57,945 bases of DNA from Lachnospiraceae bacterium UBA3772 (GCA_002371025.1 DFFQ01000188.1:1-57945); one strand, 5' to 3'. Positions 17,433 through 26,105 are shown, counted from the stretch's first letter. A program made the numbers and translations. Notes: generated by a model not told the origin, from the letters alone.

Positions 17433-18248
17433 TTATTTTGCTATGTTATGAAGAATGAAAAGCACGCAATAATAAATTATAGGTGCTGTAAATATCATAC
17501 TGTCAAATCTGTCAAGGACGCCGCCATGGCCCGGTATCAGCTTACCATAATCCTTAACTTCGTTATTTCTCTTAATTGCTGACGCAGCAAGATCCCCGAT
17601 AACCGCAGGGATTGCGCCGATTGCTCCCACGAGAGCAAACCAAAGTGGTGCATTACTTATTGGTGTCGCGAAATGGTTATAGCAAAAACCAAATATCATT
17701 CCAAGGATTCCTGCTCCAAGGATTCCACCTATAAGACCTTCCACACTCTTCTTTGGGCTAAGCACTGGTGACATCTTGTGTTTTCCAAAAAGACGACCTG
17801 TGCAGTAAGCCAGGGTATCATTTCCCCATGAGCAGATAAATACAAGGATTATAAGCAATCCGCCGGATTTAAGTGCTCTTAACTGATATACATAAGACAG
17901 ACACACGCTCACATAGAAGAATGAGAAGAATGCCGCCATGATCTCTTTATCATGATACTTAGGAAATGCCAACACATAAATACTAAGCACCGCCAGAAGA
18001 TATACTATAAATAATGGAAGTATAAATTCTGCCTTCGCAAGATAAAGGATTAAATAATATGCAAATGTTGCCGCATACGCAACATAGGCAAGTACTTTTT
18101 CTTCTAACTTATAAACTCTAAGGAGTTCATAGATACCAACAAAAGATAACAATGTTGTTGCTATAAGTGTAACTGCGCCGCCAAAATAAAGCACAATTGT
18201 TGATAAGATAACCAGTACTATACCGCTTATAAGTCTTGTTACAAACAT
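17433..18248 (-). CDS. cdsA: phosphatidate cytidylyltransferase
   Basis: A 271-residue polytopic membrane protein with about eight helices. The C-terminal CDS signature KDYGKLIPGHGGVLDRFDS (about residues 233-251) identifies it. It makes CDP-diacylglycerol from phosphatidic acid and CTP, the branch point to all phospholipids. Its ATG overlaps the uppS stop by one base (TAATG), showing coupled translation with the prenyl-chain synthase. Confidence 0.96.
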   Translation of the reverse strand: MFVTRLISGIVLVILSTIVLYFGGAVTLIATTLLSFVGIYELLRVYKLEEKVLAYVAYAATFAYYLILYLAKAEFILPLFIVYLLAVLSIYVLAFPKYHDKEIMAAFFSFFYVSVCLSYVYQLRALKSGGLLIILVFICSWGNDTLAYCTGRLFGKHKMSPVLSPKKSVEGLIGGILGAGILGMIFGFCYNHFATPISNAPLWFALVGAIGAIPAVIGDLAASAIKRNNEVKDYGKLIPGHGGVLDRFDSMIFTAPIIYYCVLFILHNIAK

Positions 18249-18976
18249 TATTTTACTCCACCAAACCTTCTGTCTCTATTTGTAAAATGTCTCACAGCAT
18301 CTAAAAGACATTCTCTGTCAAAATCAGGCCATAATACATCTGTAAAATAGAATTCAGAATAAGCTATCTGCCATGGAAGATAATTGGAAGTTCTTACTTC
18401 TCCGCTGGTCCTGATAAGAAGATCAGGATAAGGAAGTTCTGCTGTATCTAATTTAGAATTAAATACATCTTCATTTATATCTTCAACAGCTAGTTTCCCT
18501 GTTTTTACATCTTCAGCAAGTTGTTTTGCTGCTCTGACTATCTCATCTCTTCCACCATAGTTAAGAGCCATAGTGAAATTAAGTCCGGTATTATTTGCAG
18601 TTGCTTCTTCAAGTTTATCAATCGCCTGATTGATATCATCTGCAAGCTTTGATCTGTCGCCTATGATACGGACTCTCATATTCTCTTTATTAGATCTTTC
18701 GATAGAGGTCTCAAGGTAGTTACGAAGGAGATTCATGATTCCCGTAACTTCCTCTACTGATCTCTTCCAGTTCTCTGTTGAGAATACATAAACAGTCAGA
18801 TATTTGATTCCCATATTCCATGCATCTTCGCATATCTTTTCTACGTTCTTTGCTCCGGCCTTATGTCCGAAGTTTCTTGGCATAAAACGTTTCTTCGCCC
18901 ATCTGCCATTTCCGTCTAAAATGATAGCTACATGCTGTGGTACATTTAACTTTTCACCGTCTATTATTTTTTCCAT
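18248..18976 (-). CDS. uppS: isoprenyl transferase / undecaprenyl diphosphate synthase
   Basis: A 242-residue cis-prenyltransferase. The signature HVAIILDGNGRWAKKR (residues 16-31) holds the catalytic aspartate; MALNYGGRDEIVRA and the C-terminal LLIRTSGEVRTSNYLPWQ through YSEFYFTD are typical. It extends farnesyl diphosphate with isopentenyl diphosphate to the C55 carrier for peptidoglycan and surface glycans. It sits between frr and cdsA with a one-base overlap to the latter. Confidence 0.97.
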   Translation of the reverse strand: MEKIIDGEKLNVPQHVAIILDGNGRWAKKRFMPRNFGHKAGAKNVEKICEDAWNMGIKYLTVYVFSTENWKRSVEEVTGIMNLLRNYLETSIERSNKENMRVRIIGDRSKLADDINQAIDKLEEATANNTGLNFTMALNYGGRDEIVRAAKQLAEDVKTGKLAVEDINEDVFNSKLDTAELPYPDLLIRTSGEVRTSNYLPWQIAYSEFYFTDVLWPDFDRECLLDAVRHFTNRDRRFGGVK

Positions 18977-18996
18977 AGTAAATTTCCTATTTACGA

Positions 18997-19542
18997 CTAG
19001 ACTGTCATGATTTCCTTTGTCTTCTCGTCGATAGTCTTATCAATTTCAGCGATGAACTTATCAGTTGCCTTCTGGATCTTATCCTCTTCTGACTTCTGCT
19101 CATCATCTGAAAGCTCGCCAGCCTTATTCTGCTTCTTTACAGCATCATTTGCATCACGTCTTACGTTACGGACTACAACCTTTGCAGCTTCACCCTTCTT
19201 CTTGATGTCCTTGGCAAGTTCCTTACGTCTGTCCTCTGTAAGTTCAGGGAATGTGATGATAACGCTCTTACCGTCATTGTTTGGTGTAACGCCAAGATCT
19301 GATACTACGATTGCTTTCTCAATTTCCTTAAGTAAGCTTGATTCCCAAGGTGTGATGATGATTGTTCTTGCTTCTGGAACATTTACGTTTGCAACGCCCT
19401 GAAGGCCTGTCATTGTTCCATAGTAATTGATCTTGATCTTATCAAGGATATGTGGATTAGCACGTCCTGCTCTGATTGTTGCATAATCCTCTTTAAGATT
19501 ATCAATTGCCTTCTGCATCTTTACTTCATATTCTGCTGCCAT
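18997..19542 (-). CDS. frr: ribosome recycling factor
   Basis: A 181-residue protein (family 180-187) with the helical RRF signature: MQKAIDNLKEDYATIRAGRANP near the start, the inserted domain around residues 30-105, and the C-terminal helices containing VVVRNVRRDANDAVKK. It splits post-termination ribosomes with EF-G. ATG 19542 has GGAGG upstream; a TTG five codons earlier lies inside that site and is rejected. A 146-bp spacer separates it from pyrH. Confidence 0.97.
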   Translation of the reverse strand: MAAEYEVKMQKAIDNLKEDYATIRAGRANPHILDKIKINYYGTMTGLQGVANVNVPEARTIIITPWESSLLKEIEKAIVVSDLGVTPNNDGKSVIITFPELTEDRRKELAKDIKKKGEAAKVVVRNVRRDANDAVKKQNKAGELSDDEQKSEEDKIQKATDKFIAEIDKTIDEKTKEIMTV

Positions 19543-19688
19543 TTTTATGTCCTCCAAATTTTATTCATTTTCGTGTTACTTATCACGTTTATATTTTATT
19601 TTTGATTCAGGTAATTTTACTTGCTATTATAATCAACCAGTTTTTTATTAAATTTTTTATTAAGTTTCTGATTGAAGTAACTGGTCAA

Positions 19689-20390
19689 TTAGGCCTCAAC
19701 TAAAGTTCCTGTGAAATGTCCTGTTACAGTGTTAATGATTGAATCCTTCTCATTAAGTCCGAAAAGCATCATAGGCATATGATTTTCCATTGCAAGTACT
19801 GCTGATGCAAGGTCTATTACTCCAAGCTTCTGATCTACGATGTCTTCCATCTTCATCTTATCGTACTTCTTGGCATTTGGATTTGTCTTAGGATCGCTGT
19901 CATATACTCCATCAATTGCTTTAGCTGAAAGTATAACATCTGCCTTGATCTCAATAGCACGAAGCACCATAGCCATATCTGTTGAGAAATATGGATGGCC
20001 TGTTCCACCTGCAAAGAATACTATCTCTTTCTTCTCAAGGTATTCAACAGCCTTATCAATATTGAAAAGTTCTGTCATATCTCCACAGTTAAATGGAGTC
20101 ATGACATGGCACTTAAGACCTGCCATTCTGAATATATCTGCTGTATAAATGCAATTCATAACAGTTGCAAGCATACCGATCTGATCAGCTTTTATTCTGT
20201 CCATATCATTTGATGTTCTTCCTCTCCAGAAGTTACCACCACCGATAACTACGCCAATCTCAGTACCCTTATCAGCAATCTCCTTTACCTGGGCTGCTAC
20301 TGCCTTAACTGTTTCCTCGTCAAATCCTGACTTCTTGTCTCCGGCAAGTGCCTCTCCACTGAGTTTAAGTAAGACTCTGTTTAATTCCAT
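19689..20390 (-). CDS. pyrH: UMP kinase
   Basis: A 233-residue bacterial UMP kinase of the amino-acid-kinase fold: NRVLLKLSGEALAG at the start, VIGGGNFWRGR for phosphate binding, AGGTGHPYFSTDMA for the UMP site. It converts UMP to UDP and is regulated by GTP and UTP in known members. The ATG at 20390 matches the family N terminus (MELNRVLLKLSGE) and is preceded by AAAGGAA. It follows the bactofilin gene directly. Confidence 0.97.
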   Translation of the reverse strand: MELNRVLLKLSGEALAGDKKSGFDEETVKAVAAQVKEIADKGTEIGVVIGGGNFWRGRTSNDMDRIKADQIGMLATVMNCIYTADIFRMAGLKCHVMTPFNCGDMTELFNIDKAVEYLEKKEIVFFAGGTGHPYFSTDMAMVLRAIEIKADVILSAKAIDGVYDSDPKTNPNAKKYDKMKMEDIVDQKLGVIDLASAVLAMENHMPMMLFGLNEKDSIINTVTGHFTGTLVEA

Positions 20391-20391
20391 T

Positions 20392-22104
20392 TTATTTATT
20401 TCCTTTCTTCTGGCCATTTGTTCTCTGACCATTATTTCTAGATGAATTAGGCTTTTTCTCTGAAAGATCAGTTATTTCTTCTGACTTTGCAGCTCTCTTC
20501 TCATCTTCTGAGAAATATCTCTTAACATCTACGTCAAGATAAGCCTGTGAGCAGAAACCTTCGATGATAGCTCCATTATTGATCTGAACTGATTTAGACT
20601 TGATATTTCCAACAATAACAGCTGATGAATCAACTATTACCTGTCCCTTAACATCAATATCACCATTAACTGCACCTGCGATAACTGCTGATGAAGCGGC
20701 AATATTTCCAATTACTACAGTTCCAACACCGATCTTTACGGAATCATCACATACAATCTCGCCTTCTACCTTTGCCTGATTAGCATACATCTCGCCGGCT
20801 TTTACGTCACCCTTAATTGTTCCGCCAAGGATAAGCTTACCCTTACACTTAACATCTCCTGTAACTGTACCAAGAATATCGATATCTCCATCAGTTTCGA
20901 TATTTCCTGTAACCTTTGTCTTTGATGTAATATATGTTGAATCAGGTGCTGGTGCGAATTCTAATGTTTCTTCTTTTGAATCAATCTTATCTTCTAAATC
21001 AGCCAACTCTTTATCCTCTTTTCTTTCTTCAATACCTTTTTCGTCTTCGTCATTTTCTTCAATATCTAACTCATCGACATCTAACTCTTCGATATCTGGC
21101 TCTTCGATATTATCTTCTTTGACGTTTTCTTCTATATCTTCGATAACATTTTTTGTACTGTCGTCAAAGATTTCTTCAACCTTTTCTTCAGCATCTTCTT
21201 TGTCATCTTCTGTAATGTGTTCTTCTATTTCTTCTACTTTGTCTGATTCTTCAGCATACTCTTCGATGCTTTCTTTTTCTATATCTTCGTCACCCGAAAC
21301 GCCATCTAATCTATCAAGATCTATGATTGCTTCAGGATCTTCCATCTCATCTAATTCTTCCTCAACGGTCTTTTCATCAGATGATGCATCTTCTGGAAGT
21401 GATTCTTCTGCTTCTTTTTTATCCTCTGATTTATCTTCTGCAGAAACTTCCTCTACATCCTCAGCTTTTAAAATATCCGATTTTAATTCTTCAACTTCGG
21501 CCTCTTTTGCAATAACAGATTTTTTTTCTTCTGCATCTGCTGCTTCTATCTCATTATTTCCGGCTATCTCATCAGCAATCTCTCCAACTAATTCTTCCTC
21601 TGAAGATTCTCTATTTCTCTGATTCTTCTTGCCATATTTGTTCTTTTTCTTTTTCTTCTTTGTCTTATACTGACTACCTTTATTTTCAGCTTCAGCAACT
21701 GCCTTCTCAAAGTCAGCATCTCCATAAGAAAGATTATCAATAGCAGCATCAACCATCTGCTCTTCTATATCAGCATTAAGTCTGAGTCTTTCTCTCATCT
21801 TATCAGCTTCTTCCTTAAGAATTGCTTCTGTAACAGCAGCATGAACATTCTTTGGAGCTTCTTCTTTTACTGCCTGATCTTTTTTATCTACCTTTGGCTC
21901 GTCATATTCTTCAAAATCATCAAATTCAACATCTGAATCATCATCCTCAGATTTCTTGTTTGAATCACTCTTTACAGACTCCTCTTCCTTAAATGGATCA
22001 GGAATTTCTTTTTTCTTCTTGTCAGTATTTTTTTCTACCGGGTCAGGCATAAGTTCATTGACTGCCTGGGCGAAATCCCGCTTAAAACCTTTAAAAAAAC
22101 CCAT
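20392..22104 (-). CDS. bactofilin-family polymer-forming protein with long acidic N-terminal region
   Basis: A 570-residue protein in two parts. The C-terminal part (about 400-545) is a bactofilin domain: a right-handed beta-helix made of short repeats such as KVTGNIETDGDIDILGTVTG, KLILGGTIKGDVKAG and VIVDSSAVIVGNIKSK. Bactofilins polymerise without nucleotide into cytoskeletal filaments at the membrane. The N terminus (MGFFKGFKRDFAQAVNELMP) could be a short amphipathic anchor. Residues about 40-395 are very rich in Glu, Asp, Lys and Ser and probably disordered; most bactofilins are 100-250 residues, so this is unusually long. It heads the pyrH-polC gene run with an AGAGGA site and its own promoter. 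Confidence 0.85.
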   Translation of the reverse strand: MGFFKGFKRDFAQAVNELMPDPVEKNTDKKKKEIPDPFKEEESVKSDSNKKSEDDDSDVEFDDFEEYDEPKVDKKDQAVKEEAPKNVHAAVTEAILKEEADKMRERLRLNADIEEQMVDAAIDNLSYGDADFEKAVAEAENKGSQYKTKKKKKKNKYGKKNQRNRESSEEELVGEIADEIAGNNEIEAADAEEKKSVIAKEAEVEELKSDILKAEDVEEVSAEDKSEDKKEAEESLPEDASSDEKTVEEELDEMEDPEAIIDLDRLDGVSGDEDIEKESIEEYAEESDKVEEIEEHITEDDKEDAEEKVEEIFDDSTKNVIEDIEENVKEDNIEEPDIEELDVDELDIEENDEDEKGIEERKEDKELADLEDKIDSKEETLEFAPAPDSTYITSKTKVTGNIETDGDIDILGTVTGDVKCKGKLILGGTIKGDVKAGEMYANQAKVEGEIVCDDSVKIGVGTVVIGNIAASSAVIAGAVNGDIDVKGQVIVDSSAVIVGNIKSKSVQINNGAIIEGFCSQAYLDVDVKRYFSEDEKRAAKSEEITDLSEKKPNSSRNNGQRTNGQKKGNK

Positions 22105-22167
22105 ATATTTCCTCTCTTTTAACCTAATTCAAAAGCCTAAAATTCCTTTAGACCATACACATTAGAA

Positions 22168-22197
22168 ATTATAACACATAATATCAGTATAATACAA
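22168..22197 (-). promoter_or_regulatory. promoter of the bactofilin-pyrH run
   Basis: On the minus strand, -35 TTGTAT (22192-22197), an 18-bp spacer and -10 TATAAT (22168-22173) with an upstream TG, about 60 bp before the bactofilin start. Confidence 0.6.
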
Positions 22198-22218
22198 TTT
22201 TTCATTTTTTATTTGAAA

Positions 22219-22398
22219 ACGAACGCCAAAATAAAATGGACGCTCAAGATGGCAGACGGACGCCAAAATATAACAGACGCTCAAAGCAATACCTCCAGCG
22301 GTAAAATAAGCCCTTTGGAGGTATTCTTCTCGCGTCTTTTATTATATTTTAGCTGGGTATAGCTACTTTATGAAATCTTTTAAAATTCTGGCATTGTT
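22219..22398. repeat. 180-bp direct repeat, copy A
   Basis: Aligned base for base without gaps to 24500-24679 (constant offset 2281), with about six or seven mismatches. It contains an inverted repeat, AATACCTCCA and TGGAGGTATT (22288-22297 and 22316-22325), and at its left a degenerate tandem motif containing GACGCCAAAATA and GACGCTCAA. It accounts for most of the 394-bp stretch 22105-22498; the rest holds the bactofilin promoter (22168-22197) and AT-rich sequence in which I see nothing else. Confidence 0.92.
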
Positions 22399-22498
22399 AT
22401 TTTTTACTGGTTACTGCTACTCCTATATAACCTTTTTATTCTTTGGCTAAAGCTGGCCACTTTATGATATGTTCTTTTTATATTGGAACTCTATATAT

Positions 22499-22903
22499 TT
22501 AGTGTCCGGTAAACTCTGAATAATATATTCTAAATATATCTTTAGTATCATCTTCTTCAGATTCTAAAGATATTTTTAAATATTCATCTTTACATTCAAC
22601 AACACAATTGTCTGGATTTTCTATTTTTTCCAGTCTCATATATGTATAAAATTTTTTATTCGCATCACTCCCATTATCAATAACAATAATCTCTGCTCTA
22701 ACATTTCCATAATAATTCTCAATATCTCCTAGAGTATTTATAATAACTTTATACTGCCTATCATTACTATCCTTTTCTATCCATTTTCTTTTTAATCGAT
22801 AGTCTTTATAATGATTTAATGTAAAAATCCCCGGAACAATTAAAATAACGATTAACGCCACTATAATTCTAATTCGATTAATTCTATTTTCCATAAAAAT
22901 CAC
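22499..22903 (-). CDS. hypothetical small membrane-anchored protein
   Basis: A 134-residue protein of no recognised family. An N-terminal basic stretch is followed by one hydrophobic helix (IRIIVALIVILIVPGIFTL, about 11-29), then a soluble part of about 100 residues rich in charged residues and predicted strands. The likely topology is a single-pass anchor with the C-terminal part outside. It overlaps the preceding gene by 4 bases (ATGA), so they are translated together. It has the same size and layout as its upstream neighbour (short helix plus beta-rich exterior), so the two may be diverged relatives. It lies within the island bounded by the direct repeats. No function is proposed. Confidence 0.7.
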   Translation of the reverse strand: MIFMENRINRIRIIVALIVILIVPGIFTLNHYKDYRLKRKWIEKDSNDRQYKVIINTLGDIENYYGNVRAEIIVIDNGSDANKKFYTYMRLEKIENPDNCVVECKDEYLKISLESEEDDTKDIFRIYYSEFTGH

Positions 22904-23292
22904 CTGTTTTCATATTCATCAAAAAACAATATATATTTATCTACTTCTCTATCCCTGTAATCACGGAAAGACACTGTAATTCCATCTGGATTATATTTTA
23001 TATCAAAATTATCTGCATCCAGTTCCCTTCCCATGTTATTAATTAATATTCCATAACACAATAATCTTTTTCTCTCTTGTGTGTCATAAATAGATACATT
23101 AGCTTTTCTACGTCCAAATATAAATTTACATGATGTTACATCTTCACATTCCACATAATACCTTTCATCCCCAAATACAAGTTCGCAACATTTTTTGGTT
23201 TTATTTTTGAAGTTCAAAAGCATAAAAGTGTATGCCAAAATATTGCTAATTATCAAAACAACTACCAGACACTTAAATAATTTATTTTTCAT
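22900..23292 (-). CDS. hypothetical small membrane-anchored or secreted protein
   Basis: A 130-residue protein with an N-terminal hydrophobic segment (CLVVVLIISNILAYTFMLL, about 8-26) and a soluble part with several short strands and three cysteines. No family was recognised. The start overlaps the previous gene's end by about 11 bases and its own end overlaps the next start by 4, so these three genes form a tight mini-operon. In toxin-immunity or secreted-effector islands such small anchored proteins are often protective partners, but nothing here proves that. Confidence 0.68.
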   Translation of the reverse strand: MKNKLFKCLVVVLIISNILAYTFMLLNFKNKTKKCCELVFGDERYYVECEDVTSCKFIFGRRKANVSIYDTQERKRLLCYGILINNMGRELDADNFDIKYNPDGITVSFRDYRDREVDKYILFFDEYENR

Positions 23293-23710
23293 TCTTTATC
23301 CTTCCGTATAAATATTGAACATAGGCATTTCTTGCCGCCATAGAAAGAGATACCGGAATTTCTATCGGCATATCATTATAATCTTTAAATAAAGGCCAAA
23401 TATGAATTCCATATCTAGGCCAAGTATATAATAGAACTTCGTTAGATATATCTACTAAATCTTTATTATCAACAAACATCGAAAATCTTTTTTTATATCC
23501 ATAACTGAAATATTCTTCTAAAACATTGATATTTCCATGTTCTTTTATTAATTTAAAAATATTCTGTGCATCAACATCCGAATACATATCTTCTCTTTTA
23601 AAATGAATATCAATATTTTTCTCGTGTATAATATTTAATTTAGGGTATTTATTATATACCTCATCAACATCATCCGGAGCAATTAAGTATTCCATTGCTT
23701 CTTTATACAT
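23282..23710 (-). CDS. hypothetical cytoplasmic protein of the island
   Basis: A 142-residue soluble protein with no membrane segment and no recognised domain; it is rich in aromatic and acidic residues (for example EVLLYTWPRYGIHIWPLFKDY, about 91-111). The first ATG (23710) lies within the end of the truncated CBM2-type gene and has no ribosome-binding site, so translation may be coupled to that gene, or begin at the later ATG (23695). The abrupt end of the upstream protein exactly here suggests a deletion junction. It could be an immunity-type protein left behind after loss of a toxin gene (inference, weak). Confidence 0.6.
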   Translation of the reverse strand: MYKEAMEYLIAPDDVDEVYNKYPKLNIIHEKNIDIHFKREDMYSDVDAQNIFKLIKEHGNINVLEEYFSYGYKKRFSMFVDNKDLVDISNEVLLYTWPRYGIHIWPLFKDYNDMPIEIPVSLSMAARNAYVQYLYGRIKNEK

Positions 23711-24350
23711 TACTTACTGTTATAGAAGAATTAAATCCATTTCCCCAATCACTTGAAAGTGAATATTCCACATAATAATCCTCAGGATCTGCAAGACGTT
23801 TTTCTCCCATAATATGATATTTTGATGGAAATCCTTTAAAACTATCGGTTCCACTAAAACCAAACTCTACCGATGATTCAGGTAAGATATCCTGATTCCA
23901 TATGTCATTTTTAATCACTATAGGATTTAAATCTGAAATATTATTTTTGTTTACATTATCTTTGTCAGCTTCTTTATCATTTATAGCTTCAACTATTTTT
24001 GCATTCCAGATGTTAGAAATTCTGTCATTATAATTAAATCCCAACGCCCAGTTTTCAATGGTTTCATCACTTGTGTTTGTGATCTTAACATTAGCATTAT
24101 AGCCCTTGTCCCAGTGTTCTTTGAGAATAAATTCTACTTCAAATCCATTTCCATAATAAACAGATTCAGTAGTAACGCCATCCCAGGAAATTAATTTCTC
24201 ACCACTAATAGCTTCTTCAGCTGTAATTTCAGAAGAGTTTCCATCAGAATTATTTCCTCTGTCATCTGCTAAAACTCGGCCGTTACCCCCCCCTAGTAAA
24301 ATAAGGGTTGAGAGCATAATTGCTACATGTCTCTTAAACTTTTTAGTCAC
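23703..24350 (-). pseudogene. secreted CBM2-like protein, apparently truncated after its first module
   Basis: A 215-residue reading frame with a signal peptide (basic MTKKFKRHVA, hydrophobic core IMLSTLILLGGG, cleavage near VLADD). After a short acidic linker comes one module resembling the cellulose-binding CBM2 fold: GYNANVKITNTSDETIENW, SNIWNA, and IKNDIWNQDILPESSVEFGF. Following a linker a second module begins (YYVEYSLSSDWGNGFNSSI) but stops after about 25 residues at TAA. Large Lachnospiraceae exoproteins start with such tandem modules and continue for hundreds of residues, so I read this as a remnant. The start is GTG at 24350 with GGAG 9 bases before it. Confidence 0.65.
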
Positions 24351-24442
24351 TTCTCATGTCTCCTTTAAAATAGTTTCTTTATATTCATTTTTTGAATAAC
24401 ATAATAAAAAAAGGGATTTTCCCCCGATCCACATTCAAGAAG

Positions 24443-24471
24443 AATATACACTATGTTAAAAAAACTGTAAA
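24443..24471 (-). promoter_or_regulatory. promoter of the CBM2-like gene
   Basis: Minus strand: -35 TTTACA (24466-24471), a 17-bp spacer, -10 TATATT (24443-24448), about 93 bp upstream of the GTG start. Confidence 0.6.
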
Positions 24472-24499
24472 GATAAAAACGGACGCAAAAAAATGGCAG

Positions 24500-24679
24500 A
24501 CGAACTCCAAAATAAAATGGACGCTCAAGATGGCAGACGGACGCCAAAATATAACAGGTGCTCAAAGCAATACCTCCAGCGGTAAAATAAGCCCTTTGGA
24601 GGTATTCTTCTCGCGTCTTTTATTATAATTCAGCTAGGTATAGCTACTTTATGAAATCTTTTAAAATTCTGGCATTGTT
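24500..24679. repeat. 180-bp direct repeat, copy B
   Basis: The second copy of the repeat at 22219-22398, including the same inverted repeat (24569-24578 and 24597-24606). It lies just after the higA-like gene. The 361-bp stretch 24351-24711 holds this repeat, the promoter at 24443-24471 and nothing else that I can support. Confidence 0.92.
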
Positions 24680-24711
24680 TTTTTCTGGTTGTAACTACTT
24701 TATATCTTTTT

Positions 24712-25767
24712 CTACGAAATTTTGATATCAATTTTATTTTTCAGATTATTCAACATGCTATACTTCACCAGTCGTTCCATCTGCATTCTGCCAACCACTA
24801 TTCCTGGAGCAATCCCCTGATCATTAGCAAATTCAATAACGCTTTTCTCTGAAAAATCCCCATTTTTCTTAAACACTTCAAAATCCATACTATTAATCAA
24901 GGTGTCTTCTGACCACTTATCTGCAGCCTTTTCATCTTCATCAGATGTACCATTTGCTAATCCTACGTGCCCCAAAACTATATGGGCGAGTTCATGAAAC
25001 AAACTAAACCAGAATATATCAGCATCTTTTCCTCTTACAGTGAGACTTACAACAATCTTATTTCCATCAATAAAAGAAGCACCTTGAAGAAATGATCCCT
25101 TTAGATGAGGCAGTATTATTAATGCAATCCCACAATCGGAAAGATAATTTATTATTTTAGGGTAAAACTCCTCTGGATTAAGAGTAGTCATCCTTCTTAT
25201 TTCCGGAATCGCTGAAACCAATCCCTTTATATTAATCGGTGAAGTTTGAACTTCTCTTGCTTTGATTTTAGCCTCTTGAACCCATGCAAGCAATGCAAGA
25301 TCACTCTTTTCTGTAATTGCCAATCTGCGACAAGCAATTCTTGTTATCTGTTTATTATTAAGAAGTGATAGTTCAACCACTTCGAAATATTTTCGAAGAT
25401 TAATAACCCTTTCTTTTGCATCAGTCGTTCCCGGAACCCATCCATATTTTGACATTTCATTATAAGGAAATTGTTTGGCGATTATAATATCTGCATCCAT
25501 CACATTTTCAGCATTAGCCTTAATAATTTTCTCTCTGTATATTGCTTCAAGATTATTCCAAAACTTTGCTGGAACTCCAAGAACCATTTCCAATTTAAGT
25601 GCCGTTTCAGGTGTAAGTTGAACCTCCCCATTTATAAGTTTACTAATATGTTTTTCAGACATATTCATCCTTGTGGCAAACTCTTTTTGACTCATGCCTC
25701 GATCAGTTAACTGTTCCTTAATTGTTGACCCAGGCGGTGTCGCTATATAATTGCTGCTTCTCACCAT
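24712..25767 (-). CDS. HigA-type antitoxin: XRE helix-turn-helix fused to ImmA/IrrE metallopeptidase-like domain
   Basis: A 351-residue protein. Residues about 12-70 are a HigA/VapI-type helix-turn-helix (LTDRGMSQKEFATRMNMSEKHISKLING, then VLGVPAKFWNNLEAIYRE). The C-terminal half is an ImmA/IrrE domain with the zinc motif FHELAHIVLGH near residue 260. Such fused proteins are known as antitoxin-repressors encoded beside HigB toxins. The ATG has GAGGAGG 7 bases upstream, and the gene begins 25 bp after the toxin gene in the same operon. The toxin-first order is the HigBA order. It probably binds the palindromes at the promoter (inference). Confidence 0.88.
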   Translation of the reverse strand: MVRSSNYIATPPGSTIKEQLTDRGMSQKEFATRMNMSEKHISKLINGEVQLTPETALKLEMVLGVPAKFWNNLEAIYREKIIKANAENVMDADIIIAKQFPYNEMSKYGWVPGTTDAKERVINLRKYFEVVELSLLNNKQITRIACRRLAITEKSDLALLAWVQEAKIKAREVQTSPINIKGLVSAIPEIRRMTTLNPEEFYPKIINYLSDCGIALIILPHLKGSFLQGASFIDGNKIVVSLTVRGKDADIFWFSLFHELAHIVLGHVGLANGTSDEDEKAADKWSEDTLINSMDFEVFKKNGDFSEKSVIEFANDQGIAPGIVVGRMQMERLVKYSMLNNLKNKIDIKIS

Positions 25768-25792
25768 AGTGCTACCTCCTCAAATCTATTCT

Positions 25793-26092
25793 TTATTTGT
25801 GATAATCGATAATTTCTATAATGTTTACAATTTGTATCTCATCACCTATCTTTTCAAAAATTAATCTATAGGGATGAACTAAATCCACAGCATATTGTCC
25901 TTTTCTATTATTTACTAATGAATGACATCTCCCAATATGAAATTGTATCATTAGCTCCACTGTATCTATAGCTGTAATTTCATCTATACGCTGATGTATT
26001 TTCTCAGCCATACGTTGTCCATATGCTTTTTCTGCCACTTTAGGATTCCTGCAAATCCTTTCTATTTTCTTATTTTTATATATAATTTCCAT
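25793..26092 (-). CDS. HigB-type toxin (RelE/ParE superfamily)
   Basis: A 99-residue protein: MEIIYKNKKIERICRN, the central helices, and the RelE-type C-terminal sheet VDLVHPYRLIFEKI and IVNIIEIIDYHK with a terminal histidine-lysine. HigB toxins cleave mRNA on the ribosome. The start at ATG 26092 gives the normal family length and a transcript leader of about 25 bases from the predicted promoter. In-frame codons further upstream run back through the operator region and are rejected. Confidence 0.88.
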   Translation of the reverse strand: MEIIYKNKKIERICRNPKVAEKAYGQRMAEKIHQRIDEITAIDTVELMIQFHIGRCHSLVNNRKGQYAVDLVHPYRLIFEKIGDEIQIVNIIEIIDYHK

Positions 26093-26105
26093 CCCACCGC
26101 CCCAA

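Noticed and set aside
21119..21622. A 167-codon Ser-rich plus-strand frame opposite the bactofilin
   Set aside because: The serine richness comes from reading the complement of the Glu/Asp codon run; no start signals.
22288..22325. The AATACCTCCA/TGGAGGTATT hairpin as a terminator
   Set aside because: The loop is 18 bases and there is no T-run directly after the stem on either strand.
24365..24565. A 66-codon minus frame in direct repeat copy B
   Set aside because: It has no ribosome-binding site, contains the promoter region of the CBM2-like gene and has no counterpart frame in copy A.
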